A stretch of DNA of 51,260 nucleotides from an uncultured Oscillospiraceae bacterium (GCA_900539165.1 UQAZ01000014.1:1-51260), one strand, 5' to 3'; shown: positions 32,541 through 40,721, numbered from the stretch's first letter. The notes: generated by a model not told the origin, from the sequence alone. Numbers and translations: made by a program.

Positions 32541-33140
32541 ATGTCAGAAAAAAAGAAACCAACCTCTTACAAAACACATTTGATTGTCGGCTGCGGAATG
32601 CTTGCCGCTGCCGCAACAGCGTTGCAGTATCTTGAAATACCGTCACCGGTAAGCTTTATTGCGCTTGACTTTTCGGATTTGCCTGCGCTACTCGGTGCGT
32701 TTGCCTACGGTCCGATAGCGGGTGTGCTTATCGAGCTTGTTAAGAATTTAATCCACCTTGCAGTCAGCAAAAGCGGATATGTCGGTGAGCTGTCTAACTT
32801 CATTCTCGGCTCTGTTTTCACTCTTACGGCAGGGTTGATTTATAAGAAGAAAAAGACGAAAAAAAGCGCTATCTTAGGCGGTATCATAGGTGCGTTGATT
32901 ATGGCTGTTGTCAGCTATCCGTCAAATCTCTTTGTTGTTTATCCGTTTTACTATAACTTTATGCCGAAAGAAGCGGTGTTGGGTGTTTATCAGGCTCTCT
33001 TTAAGGTAAACAGTATCGAGATGGCGATTTTGATTTATAATGTGCCGTTTACATTTATCAAGGGCTTAATCAGCGTTGCCGTATCGGCATTGATTTATAA
33101 ACCACTCAGACCGTTTCTAAAAGGAAAGGACAAAAAGTAA
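32541..33140 (+). CDS. ribU: Riboflavin transporter RibU (ECF S component)
   Basis: The substrate-binding membrane subunit that takes up riboflavin with the shared ECF energising module. I start at ATG 32541 (MSEKKKPTSYKTHLIVG, Shine-Dalgarno GGGA); an in-frame upstream ATG at 32469 lies inside the riboswitch platform. The 199 residues hold about six hydrophobic segments, with FIALDFSDLPALLGAFAYGP and the ELVKNLIHL stretch typical of RibU. Control by the FMN riboswitch confirms the substrate class. Confidence 0.94.
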   Translation: MSEKKKPTSYKTHLIVGCGMLAAAATALQYLEIPSPVSFIALDFSDLPALLGAFAYGPIAGVLIELVKNLIHLAVSKSGYVGELSNFILGSVFTLTAGLIYKKKKTKKSAILGGIIGALIMAVVSYPSNLFVVYPFYYNFMPKEAVLGVYQALFKVNSIEMAILIYNVPFTFIKGLISVAVSALIYKPLRPFLKGKDKK

Positions 33141-33188
33141 ACAGAAAACCCAATAATAAAATTTTTATACTTATCTTATATTTATCTA

Positions 33189-33260
33189 TTGAAAAGTTCC
33201 TCTCCATACTTTATAATAGGTAGGTACAGACGGATGTTTTGTGCATCCGTCTTTTCTTTT
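33189..33260 (+). promoter_or_regulatory. Promoter and leader terminator before the DUF1846 gene
   Basis: TTGAAA (33189-33194), 17 bases, TATAAT (33212-33217). Six bases later comes GTACAGACGG (33224-33233), then GACGGATG pairs with CATCCGTC and is followed by TTTTCTTTTT. A terminator within the first 40 transcribed bases, ahead of the Shine-Dalgarno, suggests attenuation. The first ten transcribed bases and the spacing equal those before pyrG. Confidence 0.7.
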
Positions 33261-33282
33261 TATTACGGAAAGAGGGATAAGA

Positions 33283-34737
33283 ATGTATAAAATCGGCTTT
33301 GACAATGATAAATATCTTTCAATGCAGTCCGAGAGAATTAAGGAGCGTATAGCAGAATTCGGCGGAAAATTGTATTTGGAATTCGGCGGAAAGTTGTTTG
33401 ACGATTATCACGCAAGCAGAGTTTTGCCCGGATTTTTACCCGACAGCAAACTTCAAATGCTTCTTCAACTAAAGGACAAGGCTGAAATTGTTGTCGTAAT
33501 AAGCGCAGAGGATATAGAAAAAAACAAAATCAGAGGCGACCTCGGCATTACCTATGATGTTGATGTGTTCAGACTTATTAAGGCGTTTGAGGAAAGGGGA
33601 CTCTTTGTCGGCAGTGTTTGCCTTACAAAATATACCTCTACGCCTAAGGTAAAGGCCTTTGAGGAAAAATTAAAAAATGCAAATATTAAGGTTTATCATC
33701 ATTACCTTATTGACGGTTATCCTAATAATATTTCAAAAATCGTATCCGACGAGGGCTATGGCAAGAATGATTATATCGAAACTCAAAGAGAGCTTGTCAT
33801 AATTACCGCACCCGGTCCGGGAAGCGGAAAGATGGCAACCTGCCTGTCACAGCTTTATCACGAAAACAAGAGAGGCATTAAGGCAGGCTATGCAAAGTTT
33901 GAAACATTTCCGATTTGGAACATTCCTCTTAATCACCCTGTAAATATCGCATATGAGGCGGCAACTGCCGACCTTAACGATGTTAATATGATAGACCCGT
34001 GGCACCTTGAGGCTTACGGTGAAACAACGGTTAATTATAACCGTGATGTGGAAATCTTCCCTGTTCTTAAAGCGACTTTTGATAAAATTTACGGCAAATG
34101 CCCATATAAATCGCCTACCGATATGGGCGTAAATATGGCAGGAAATTGTATATTTGACGACGAGGCTGTCTCAAATGCGTCAAAGGACGAGATTATTCGC
34201 CGTTACTTTACCGCAAAGCGTAACAAGAAGCATGGAGCAAAGAACGATAACGAAATTTACAAGCTTGAACTTTTGCTCAATAACGCAGGTATAACATCGG
34301 CAGACAGAAAATGCGTTGCCGCCGCCGAGAATTTGGCGAACGAGACCGATGCTCCTGCCGCAGCGATTGAACTTGCGGACGGCAGACTCATTACCGGTAA
34401 GACTTCCGTTCTTATGGGCTGTGCGAGTGCGTCAATGCTTAATGCACTTAAAGCGTTGGCAGGAATCGAGGACATTACGCTTATTGATCCCGAGGTTATT
34501 AAACCGATTGAGAATTTGAAGATTAAGCATCTCGGTTCAAACAATCCTCAGCTTCATATTAACGAGATTTTGATTGCACTTTCAATTTCCGCCGTAACGG
34601 ATAATAATGCAAAGCTTGCGCTCAAACAGCTTGATAATCTTAAAAACAGCGAAATGCATTGCTCTGTAATGCTCTCCGAGGTGGACGAAAAGGTTATTAA
34701 GGAGTTGGGCATTCGCTTGACCTGTAATGACAGGTAA
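33283..34737 (+). CDS. DUF1846 (UPF0371) family protein
   Basis: 484 residues starting MYKIGFDNDKYLSMQSERIK, with AEFGGKLYLEFGGKLFDDYH, VVVISAEDIEKNKIRGDLGITYD and ITAPGPGSGKMATCLSQLYHE, which resembles a nucleotide- or phosphate-binding loop. The length and sequence match the DUF1846 family, whose function is not known to me. Cytoplasmic. Single gene with its own promoter, leader terminator and downstream terminator. I start at ATG 33283 (Shine-Dalgarno AGAGGG). Confidence 0.92.
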   Translation: MYKIGFDNDKYLSMQSERIKERIAEFGGKLYLEFGGKLFDDYHASRVLPGFLPDSKLQMLLQLKDKAEIVVVISAEDIEKNKIRGDLGITYDVDVFRLIKAFEERGLFVGSVCLTKYTSTPKVKAFEEKLKNANIKVYHHYLIDGYPNNISKIVSDEGYGKNDYIETQRELVIITAPGPGSGKMATCLSQLYHENKRGIKAGYAKFETFPIWNIPLNHPVNIAYEAATADLNDVNMIDPWHLEAYGETTVNYNRDVEIFPVLKATFDKIYGKCPYKSPTDMGVNMAGNCIFDDEAVSNASKDEIIRRYFTAKRNKKHGAKNDNEIYKLELLLNNAGITSADRKCVAAAENLANETDAPAAAIELADGRLITGKTSVLMGCASASMLNALKALAGIEDITLIDPEVIKPIENLKIKHLGSNNPQLHINEILIALSISAVTDNNAKLALKQLDNLKNSEMHCSVMLSEVDEKVIKELGIRLTCNDR

Positions 34738-34747
34738 TATTTGTGTA

Positions 34748-34780
34748 TAGGGGCAAGCTTGGCTTGCCCTTTTTCTTATA
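34748..34780 (+). terminator. Terminator after the DUF1846 gene
   Basis: GGGCAAGC pairs with GCTTGCCC around TTG and is followed by TTTTTCTT. Confidence 0.85.
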
Positions 34781-34782
34781 GC

Positions 34783-34945
34783 CAATGGAGGCGTCGGTTT
34801 CTAATAGGCTCCCTTTTTAAGGGAGCTGTCAGCGTAGCTGACTGAGGGATTTACATTGATGTTTCAATAGTGTTATTGCAACACAATTTAATAAATTATA
34901 CAAACCCCTCCGTCATGACAAAGTCGTGACAGAGGGGTTTGCGTT
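34783..34945. repeat. Dispersed palindromic repeat, copy C
   Basis: GCTCCCTTTTTAAGGGAGC is joined to GTCAGCGTAGCTGAC and TGAGGGAT, then a second palindrome: ACCCCTCCGTC with GACAGAGGGGT around CATGACAAAGTCGTG. It is the same family as copies A, B and D. The 34946-35077 rest of the gap is AT-rich and only provides the upstream region of the next gene. Confidence 0.65.
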
Positions 34946-35077
34946 CTTGCTATCGGGTGTTTATTGATTTTAGCCAATAAACGGATAATTTTTTTGTTTA
35001 GTTTGGAAATAGAACGGCGGATATTATAATGCTATAATTTTATTATATACATTATAATAACGAATGGATTTGAGATT

Positions 35078-35959
35078 ATGAGTTATTTACCGTGTGAGCT
35101 TCGCTGTTGCGTATCAAACGGCGATGTTAGCCAAACACTTTGTAATGCGAGGGACGACCACCTTGCGGCAGTTGCGTTGTTTGGCGGATGTGCAAATGAC
35201 GAAATTCTGCCCGTAGTAAAGGGTGATGTAATTGAATACGGTCGCTTTGCGGTTACGGCATTGGGTTCGGCGGCTAAATGTGACGAAACGCTCACTGTTG
35301 ACGAGGCTGTTTCTGCCGTAAAGGCTTTTGGCGGGGCGGCAGGTGTGTCGCTTATCGGTGACGCAGGTAAGTCGGATTTGCGAAATTGGCGAAATGTGGA
35401 CTTCTTGGAGATTTGGCACGGTGCGTTTTCTTTTTATAATTCTTATAACGATAAAGCGTTTGCACTTTGGAACAGTCTTTTGGATGAAGGCTATCACATT
35501 GCTTGTACTTATGCCCGTGATACAGACGACGAGCAGGTTGAGGATGCTCACTACGGCTGTACCTATGTTGATATAGATGGCGAGGTTGATTCTTCTACGA
35601 TTATTCGTGGAATCCGTATGGGCAAGACGGTTGCCTCCACCGGAGCGAAACTGTTTTTCAGAGTTCATCAGCGTGGAAATACCTATTCAATCGGTGAAAC
35701 GCTGAAAAATGGCAATGCCGTGTTCTCATTTTTTACCGATTTGCATTCACGAGAGAAAAATGCGGGAGACGAGGAAGTGGAGTATAAGCTCATCCGAGTT
35801 ATAACAAACGGCGGCGAGGAAGTCCTCTGTGTTGATGTGCGTGAGCGACATATCTCACTTAACCTGAAGAAAAAGCATTGGTATCGTGCCGAGCTTTGGG
35901 GCAGGGTGAACGGAATTAATAAAATTTTGGCTGTTACCTCTCCGATATACACGGCTTGA
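35078..35959 (+). CDS. PHP-domain-like (CehA/McbA-type) protein lacking the metal ligands
   Basis: The 293-residue protein has the overall layout of short PHP phosphoesterases. Yet where the family has an HxH motif followed by SDG and TDH, it reads ELRCCVSNGDVSQTLCNARDD and ALFGGCAND, so the metal-binding histidines are gone. Later parts keep family features (VDFLEIWHGAF, GYHIACTYARDTDD, IRGIRMGKTVAST) and a C-terminal beta-rich domain. It may be a non-catalytic or binding protein. The family assignment rests on motif layout and is moderate. It ends before a strong terminator. Confidence 0.6.
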   Translation: MSYLPCELRCCVSNGDVSQTLCNARDDHLAAVALFGGCANDEILPVVKGDVIEYGRFAVTALGSAAKCDETLTVDEAVSAVKAFGGAAGVSLIGDAGKSDLRNWRNVDFLEIWHGAFSFYNSYNDKAFALWNSLLDEGYHIACTYARDTDDEQVEDAHYGCTYVDIDGEVDSSTIIRGIRMGKTVASTGAKLFFRVHQRGNTYSIGETLKNGNAVFSFFTDLHSREKNAGDEEVEYKLIRVITNGGEEVLCVDVRERHISLNLKKKHWYRAELWGRVNGINKILAVTSPIYTA

Positions 35960-35995
35960 TTTATTGAAATCGGCGAAAAATTTATACGATTATGC

Positions 35996-36043
35996 GAGAG
36001 CCTTTCTGTTTGATTTACAGAGAGGCTCTCATAAATATTTTTT
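35996..36043 (+). terminator. Terminator after the PHP-like gene
   Basis: GAGAGCCTTTCTGT (35996-36009) pairs with ACAGAGAGGCTCTC (36017-36030), one wobble, followed by a T-rich tail. Confidence 0.88.
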
Positions 36044-36096
36044 ATGCCTATTACAAATATAGTTAAAACTTTCTATCACAAACGGCTTTATTTCGG

Positions 36097-36125
36097 TTGA
36101 CTTTAACGCTTTTATGTGCTAAACT
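36097..36125 (+). promoter_or_regulatory. Promoter of the first TrpXYZ-like transporter
   Basis: TTGACT (36097-36102), 17 bases, TAAACT (36120-36125). No T-box or riboswitch is seen in the 45-base leader, unlike the paralogous operon at 41-44 kb. Confidence 0.6.
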
Positions 36126-36170
36126 GAGTTTAATTTCTAAACAGAAAAGATTTTTTCGGAGGGTGAAACT

Positions 36171-37184
36171 ATGAATAAATTAGTTAAAAAGATTGCTGCC
36201 GTTGCACTCAGTGCAGTAATGGTCGGCGGTATGTTTGCAGGCTGTTCTGCCGCAGACAAAAGTTCAACAGACAAGAAATCGTTTAAGGTTGGTATTTGCC
36301 AGCTTACAAAGCACGATGCTCTTGACGCAGCAACAAAGGGCTTCGAGGATAAGCTTACAGAGCTTGGCGAGGCTAACGGTATTACCTTTGAGTTTGACTA
36401 TCAAAGCGCTTCGGGCGATTCAACAAACTGCACAACTATCGCAAATAAGTTTGTATCATCGGGCTATGATTTGATTTTGGCTAATGCAACCGCACCGCTT
36501 CAGGCTTGCGCAACCGCAACAGCTTCATCAAAGATTCCTGTAATCGGCACATCCGTTACCGATTTCGGCACAGCGCTTGATATTGAAATGAATCCGACAG
36601 ACGCAACAGGAATTAATGTAACCGGTACAAGCGACCTTGCTCCTCTTGATAAGCAGGCACAGCAAATTCTTGACCTTTTCCCGAACACAAAGAAGGTCGG
36701 CGCTCTCTACTGCTCGGCAGAGGCTAACTCAAAGTATCAGGTTGACGGTGTTAAGGCTGCTCTTGAAAAGATGGGTGTTGAGTGCGAATTTTACGCATTC
36801 TCAGACTCAAACGATATTTCCACAGTTGCTAAAAAGGCAGCAACGGAAGCTGATGTTATTTATATTCCTACCGACAACACAGCCGCTTCAAACGGTGGTG
36901 TTATCGACGCAGCTTGTGCGGAGGCAAATGTTCCTGTTATCGCAGGTGAGGTTGGCATTTTTGAAAAAACAAATGCGGTTGCCACCCTTACAATAAGTTA
37001 TTATTCAATCGGTCAAAAAGCAGGCGAGATGGCATACGATATTCTCGTAAACGGCAAAGACCCTGCAACAATGAATATTGCACAGACAGACGAGCTTAAA
37101 TATTACTACAACGCAGACCAGGCTGCTAAGTTCTCCGCTTCGGTTCCTGATACATATGAGGCTTATGAGGCAACAGCAGAGTAA
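36171..37184 (+). CDS. ABC transporter substrate-binding lipoprotein (TrpX/DUF534 family), paralogue 1
   Basis: A 337-residue lipoprotein with signal peptide and lipobox FAGC (near residue 25). The periplasmic-binding-like fold has VGICQLTKHDALD, the LILANATAPLQA and PVIGTSVTDFG loops, and NVTGTSDLAPLDKQ, all shared with the T-box-regulated protein at 41395. The ligand is unknown; the family includes the tryptophan binder TrpX. A leaky terminator follows, then permease and ATPase genes. Confidence 0.88.
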   Translation: MNKLVKKIAAVALSAVMVGGMFAGCSAADKSSTDKKSFKVGICQLTKHDALDAATKGFEDKLTELGEANGITFEFDYQSASGDSTNCTTIANKFVSSGYDLILANATAPLQACATATASSKIPVIGTSVTDFGTALDIEMNPTDATGINVTGTSDLAPLDKQAQQILDLFPNTKKVGALYCSAEANSKYQVDGVKAALEKMGVECEFYAFSDSNDISTVAKKAATEADVIYIPTDNTAASNGGVIDAACAEANVPVIAGEVGIFEKTNAVATLTISYYSIGQKAGEMAYDILVNGKDPATMNIAQTDELKYYYNADQAAKFSASVPDTYEAYEATAE

Positions 37185-37214
37185 TTTTACAAAAGCTAAG
37201 AATTAATACTAAGG

Positions 37215-37245
37215 AGCAATGAGCGAAATACTCGTTGCTCTTTTG
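37215..37245 (+). terminator. Intra-operon terminator after the substrate-binding gene
   Basis: GAGCAATGAG pairs with CTCGTTGCTC (one wobble) followed by TTTT. It lies between the binding protein and its permease, so it probably lets part of the transcripts through and sets the ratio. Confidence 0.7.
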
Positions 37246-37278
37246 GTTGGATATTTGAAATTGAAATGAGGTAGATTT

Positions 37279-38178
37279 ATGAGTGGATTTCTGAATGCAT
37301 TGCCCGGAGCAATCGGGCAGGGACTTATTTGGGGTATAATGGCTATCGGTGTTTACATAACATTTAGAGTGCTTGATTTTGCCGACCTTACTGTTGACGG
37401 TACTATCGCAACAGGCGGCGCAACCCTTGTTATGTCAATGATGGCAGGCTGTAATGTTTATGTTGCGCTTTTGCTTGCTTTTCTTGCAGGCTGTGTAGCG
37501 GGACTTATTACGGGTGTGCTTAATACCGTTTTAGGCATACCTCCTATTCTTGCGGGTATTTTGACTCAGCTTGCTCTGTATTCTGTTAATCTTAGGATTT
37601 TGGGCAAGGCAAATCAGCCGCTTTCCGTTCATAAGTACAATCTTCTTGTATCTATGACAGAGCTTAGCAAGGCACTCATTATTGTTGCGATTTTTGTAGT
37701 AGTTATTATTGCAATTTTGTATTGGTTCTTCGGCACGGAAATCGGCCACGCAATTCGTGCAACGGGTACAAATATGAATATGGCTCGTGCAAACGGTATT
37801 AATATCAACAGCTCAAAGATTATTGCACTTGTGCTTTCAAACGGCTTGGTTGCTTTGTCGGGCGGACTTCTTGCTCAGTATCAGGGCTATGCCGATATTA
37901 ATATGGGTAGAGGTGCTATCGTAATCGGTCTTGCCGCAGTTATTATCGGTGAGGTTATCTTTGGCAAAATCTTTAAGAATTTCGCACTCAAGCTTTTGTA
38001 TGTTGCCATTGGCGGAATTATCTATTATATTGTAATGCAGTTTGTAATCAGTCTCGGACTTAATACCGACGACTTGAAGCTTCTCACAGCTGCCGTTGTA
38101 GCAGTGTTCCTCGGCATTCCTTATCTTCGTGCGCGCTATGCCGAGACTCATATCAAGACAGTAAAGGAGGCTGAATAA
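37279..38178 (+). CDS. ABC transporter permease (TrpY-like), paralogue 1
   Basis: A 299-residue BPD_transp_2-type permease with about eight hydrophobic segments. It contains VYITFRVLDFADLTVDGTI near the N-terminus and the coupling helix GHAIRATGTNMNMARANGIN. It aligns by eye with the permease at 42537. It has a Shine-Dalgarno GAGGTAG. The ATPase gene follows directly. Confidence 0.92.
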   Translation: MSGFLNALPGAIGQGLIWGIMAIGVYITFRVLDFADLTVDGTIATGGATLVMSMMAGCNVYVALLLAFLAGCVAGLITGVLNTVLGIPPILAGILTQLALYSVNLRILGKANQPLSVHKYNLLVSMTELSKALIIVAIFVVVIIAILYWFFGTEIGHAIRATGTNMNMARANGININSSKIIALVLSNGLVALSGGLLAQYQGYADINMGRGAIVIGLAAVIIGEVIFGKIFKNFALKLLYVAIGGIIYYIVMQFVISLGLNTDDLKLLTAAVVAVFLGIPYLRARYAETHIKTVKEAE

Positions 38179-38179
38179 T

Positions 38180-38977
38180 ATGCTTGAAATTAAAAATGTT
38201 CACAAAACCTTTAACCCGGGTACTATAAATGAAAAAAAGGCACTCAACGGTATCGACCTTGAGTTGAAAGACGGCGACTTCGTAACTGTTATCGGAGGCA
38301 ACGGAGCAGGTAAATCTACTATGCTTAATATGATTGCAGGCGTTTACCCCGTTGACTGCGGAAGCATTGTTATTGACGGTATTGATGTTACAAAGCTTCC
38401 CGAGCATAAGCGTGCCAAATATATCGGCAGAGTTTTCCAAGACCCTATGAACGGTACTGCCGCAAATATGCAGATTATCGAAAACCTTGCTCTTGCTTCA
38501 CGCAGAGGCAAGCGCAGAGGTCTTAGTGCAGGCGTTAAGCATAAGGAAAAAGAGCATTATCACGAGCTTCTTAAATCTCTCGACCTCGGACTTGAGGACA
38601 GACTTACTTCTAAGGTTGGACTTCTTTCGGGCGGTCAAAGACAGGCTGTAACGCTTCTTATGGCAACTATGAATAAGCCTAAGCTTTTGCTTCTTGACGA
38701 GCATACCGCAGCGCTTGACCCAAAGACGGCAAAAAAGGTGCTGGACCTTACCGAAAAAATCGTTGCGGAAAATAACCTTACCACCGTTATGATTACTCAT
38801 AATATGAAGGACGCTATCGCAATCGGTAACAGACTGATTATGATGAATGACGGAAAGATTATTTATGATGTGGAGGGCGACGAAAAGAAAGCACTCACCA
38901 CATCAGACCTGCTTGCTAAGTTCAAACTCACCTCCGGCGAGGAGCTTGACGATGATAAAATTCTTTTATCGGAATAA
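38180..38977 (+). CDS. ABC transporter ATP-binding protein (TrpZ-like), paralogue 1
   Basis: A 265-residue single-domain ATPase: Walker A GGNGAGKST, signature LLSGGQRQAVTL, Walker B KLLLLDEHTAALD and switch histidine ITHNMKDA. The EHTAALDP form in place of EPTSGLDP is shared with the T-box-controlled paralogue. It starts one base after the permease stop and ends before a terminator. Confidence 0.94.
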   Translation: MLEIKNVHKTFNPGTINEKKALNGIDLELKDGDFVTVIGGNGAGKSTMLNMIAGVYPVDCGSIVIDGIDVTKLPEHKRAKYIGRVFQDPMNGTAANMQIIENLALASRRGKRRGLSAGVKHKEKEHYHELLKSLDLGLEDRLTSKVGLLSGGQRQAVTLLMATMNKPKLLLLDEHTAALDPKTAKKVLDLTEKIVAENNLTTVMITHNMKDAIAIGNRLIMMNDGKIIYDVEGDEKKALTTSDLLAKFKLTSGEELDDDKILLSE

Positions 38978-38982
38978 AAAAC

Positions 38983-39015
38983 AAAGCATCGTTCAAAATA
39001 GGACGATGCTTTTCT
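38983..39015 (+). terminator. Terminator after transporter operon 1, abutting element copy 4
   Basis: AAAGCATCGT (38983-38992) pairs with ACGATGCTTT (39003-39012), followed by TTC and directly the TTGACA of element copy 4. Confidence 0.82.
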
Positions 39016-39145
39016 TGACACTAATGTGCAATTAATGTATACTTGTTTCGGATAAGGAAAACTACCATAAAACGGTAGGCGGTTAGCTCTCTCTACATAC
39101 AGAGGGCGCTACCCTCTGATTTTATATTGATTAGGGGGTGATATT

Positions 39146-39211
39146 ATGGAATATGCAACAATGGTGACTTTTTTACTTATTGCAATAATTGTATTAACCA
39201 TAAAGAAATAA
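39146..39211 (+). CDS. Small hydrophobic peptide, 21 aa, type I toxin-like (copy 4)
   Basis: The peptide begins MEYATMVTFLLIAIIVL and ends TIKK. It is the shortest copy and lacks the TGYI motif but keeps the MEY start, hydrophobic core and di-lysine end. A strong Shine-Dalgarno AGGGGGTGAT precedes it. Function is inferred from the shared element. Confidence 0.62.
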   Translation: MEYATMVTFLLIAIIVLTIKK

Positions 39212-39297
39212 CCGCCCTGAGCCTGATAAACTAGAGCGGTTGTTTCAACAACTAATCGGATAAGTGGGCTAACCGTCTATCGGCAAGCTCCTTATCT
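39200..39297 (-). ncRNA. Predicted antisense RNA of element copy 4
   Basis: Starts near 39297 with AGATAAGGAGCTTGCCG under the minus-strand promoter and ends after the central hairpin at the end of the peptide ORF, about 98 nt. Confidence 0.6.
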
Positions 39298-39353
39298 ATT
39301 TACATTATATATCACCTTTTTGTTTTTGTCAAGGTAAAGGAGAGAACATAGTT

Positions 39354-39527
39354 ATGCTTCCAAATGACCCGATTATTTTACTCAGCGTGATTAATACAAA
39401 ATTGCGTGACTGCTATTCGTCACTCGACGCTCTTTGCGACGATTTGGGCGAAAGCAGAGAGAAAATTGAATCAAAACTTAAAGCTGTCGGTTTTGAATAC
39501 GACGAGGCGAGCAATTCGTTCAAATAA
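39354..39527 (+). CDS. DUF4250-type small protein
   Basis: 57 residues: MLPNDPIILLSVINTKLRDC, YSSLDALCDDLGES and a C-terminal GFEYDEASNSFK. This matches my memory of the DUF4250 family of short Clostridia proteins of unknown role. The middle looks like a small helix-turn-helix (LDALCDDLGESREKIESKLKAV). The Shine-Dalgarno AAAGGAGAG overlaps the flank of element copy 4. No partner gene is evident. Confidence 0.78.
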   Translation: MLPNDPIILLSVINTKLRDCYSSLDALCDDLGESREKIESKLKAVGFEYDEASNSFK

Positions 39528-39590
39528 TATGTTTAGGCAACGGCACGGTGTTTGATTTTGTTTGAATAATGTCAGCGTGTTAAAAAATGC

Positions 39591-39707
39591 TTGACAGATT
39601 GTCGCTGTGCTGTTATAATAACAAAGCTTGTAAAATGTCTTGTTACAAGTGAAATATTCCTTGCGCAAGGAGATATTGCGCCAAAGTCCAAAAGGAGGTG
39701 CTGAAGA
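39591..39707 (+). promoter_or_regulatory. rpsF promoter and structured leader
   Basis: TTGACA (39591-39596), 17 bases, TATAAT (39614-39619). The leader contains CTTGT/ACAAG and ATATTCCTTGCGCAAGGAGAT stems before the AAAGGAGGTG Shine-Dalgarno. S6:S18 complexes autoregulate such operons in several bacteria, so this leader is a candidate binding site, but I cannot confirm the motif. Confidence 0.6.
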
Positions 39708-39998
39708 ATGGCATTAAAAGACTATGAAATCGTAATGGTTTACTCTCTTTCTAAGGGTGAGGAGGCTGCTGCTTCTGTTCAGAAGAAGTTTACAGACCTT
39801 ATTGCTAAGAATGGCACTCTCGGCGAGGTAGAGGAATGGGGCAAGAAGAAGCTTGCTTACCCAATCAACTACGAAACCGAAGGCTTCTATACTCTTATCA
39901 ACTTCTCATCTGATGAATCATTCCCTGCTGAGCTTGACCGTGTAATCAACATTACTGACGGCGTGCTTCGTTCTCTCATCGTCGCTAAAGGCGAATAA
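39708..39998 (+). CDS. rpsF: 30S ribosomal protein S6
   Basis: A 96-residue protein: MALKDYEIVMVYSL, then GEVEEWGKKKLAYPINYETEGFY, the typical S6 fold. It heads the rpsF-ssb-rpsR operon, with ssb 14 bases downstream. Confidence 0.97.
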   Translation: MALKDYEIVMVYSLSKGEEAAASVQKKFTDLIAKNGTLGEVEEWGKKKLAYPINYETEGFYTLINFSSDESFPAELDRVINITDGVLRSLIVAKGE

Positions 39999-40012
39999 TA
40001 AGGAGGCACACT

Positions 40013-40450
40013 ATGATTAATATGGTTGCACTTATGGGTAGACTTACCTATGAGCCGGAGCTTCGTAAAACACCGAGCGATGTTTCTGTAATCCGCTTTC
40101 AGATTGCGGTTGACAGATCGTATCAGCGTGCAGGCGCAGAGCGTCAGGCTGATTTCATCGACTGTGTTGCATGGAGACAGACAGCAGAGTTCATCTCTCG
40201 CTATTTCCACAAGGGAAGTATGATTGCTGTTGAAGGTACTATTCAGACCAGCAGTTATACAGACAAGAACGGTAATAACAGAAAGCAGACAGAGGTACTT
40301 GCAAACAATGTATCTTTCTGCGGCTCAAAGAGCGAAAGCGGTGCTTCAGGCGCAACAGGCGGATTTAATGAGCCTGCACCAAGCTATGCAAGCGCAGATA
40401 ACAGCGACTTTGAGGAAATTGTTGATGATGACGACGATTTGCCGTTCTAA
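40013..40450 (+). CDS. ssb: Single-stranded DNA-binding protein
   Basis: 145 residues with an OB-fold (MINMVALMGRLTYEPELRKT, then FIDCVAWRQTAEFISRYFHKG), a Gly/Ser-rich linker and the acidic C-terminal tip DDDDLPF that recruits partner proteins. Its place between rpsF and rpsR is canonical. Confidence 0.97.
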   Translation: MINMVALMGRLTYEPELRKTPSDVSVIRFQIAVDRSYQRAGAERQADFIDCVAWRQTAEFISRYFHKGSMIAVEGTIQTSSYTDKNGNNRKQTEVLANNVSFCGSKSESGASGATGGFNEPAPSYASADNSDFEEIVDDDDDLPF

Positions 40451-40475
40451 CTAATTATTTAAGGAGGAAACCAAA

Positions 40476-40712
40476 ATGGCATATAATGCAAAAGGCCCAA
40501 AAAAGAGCCGTAGAAAAGTTTGTCAGTTTTGTGTAGAAAAGGCTGAAAGCATTGATTATAAGGATACTACAAAGCTCAAGAAGTTCGTTTCTGAGCGTTC
40601 AAAGATTCTTCCTCGCCGTGTAACAGGCACTTGTGCTAAGCACCAGAGAATGCTTACAACAGCTATCAAGAGAGCAAGACACCTTGCACTCTTACCTTAC
40701 ACATCGGATTGA
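40476..40712 (+). CDS. rpsR: 30S ribosomal protein S18
   Basis: 78 residues with CQFCVEKAESIDYKD, LKKFVSERSKILPRRVTGTCAKHQR and RARHLALLPY, the S18 signature. It has a CxxC and further Cys/His (C-x2-C, TGTCAKHQ), so it may be a zinc-binding form. It is the last gene of the operon. Confidence 0.97.
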   Translation: MAYNAKGPKKSRRKVCQFCVEKAESIDYKDTTKLKKFVSERSKILPRRVTGTCAKHQRMLTTAIKRARHLALLPYTSD

Positions 40713-40721
40713 TTGTAAATC

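Larger units (their letters stand above)
39015..39332. repeat. Type I toxin-antitoxin-like element, copy 4
   Basis: 318 bp. The plus promoter is TTGACA (39015-39020), N17, TATACT (39038-39043); the minus promoter is attata 39304-39309, N17, tgtcaa 39327-39332. The leader hairpin is CTACC/GGTAG. CAGAGGG/CCCTCTG forms one hairpin, while TACCCTCT (39110-39117) can instead pair fully with the Shine-Dalgarno AGGGGGTG (39133-39140). The central hairpin GAAATAACCGC/GCGGTTGTTTC lies at 39205-39246. Leader GGCGGTTA is complementary to TAACCGCC after the ORF. Confidence 0.82.

Noticed and set aside
2758..39332. Interpretation of the four small elements as simple transposable MITEs
   Set aside because: Both ends are full promoters, conservation ends at TTGACA with no shared flanking duplication seen, and each carries an ORF with a Shine-Dalgarno. 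Transposition cannot be excluded but does not explain these features.
39591..39707. Firm call of an S6:S18 autoregulatory RNA
   Set aside because: Hairpins exist, but I cannot confirm the required loop motif by eye, so it is listed only as a leader.
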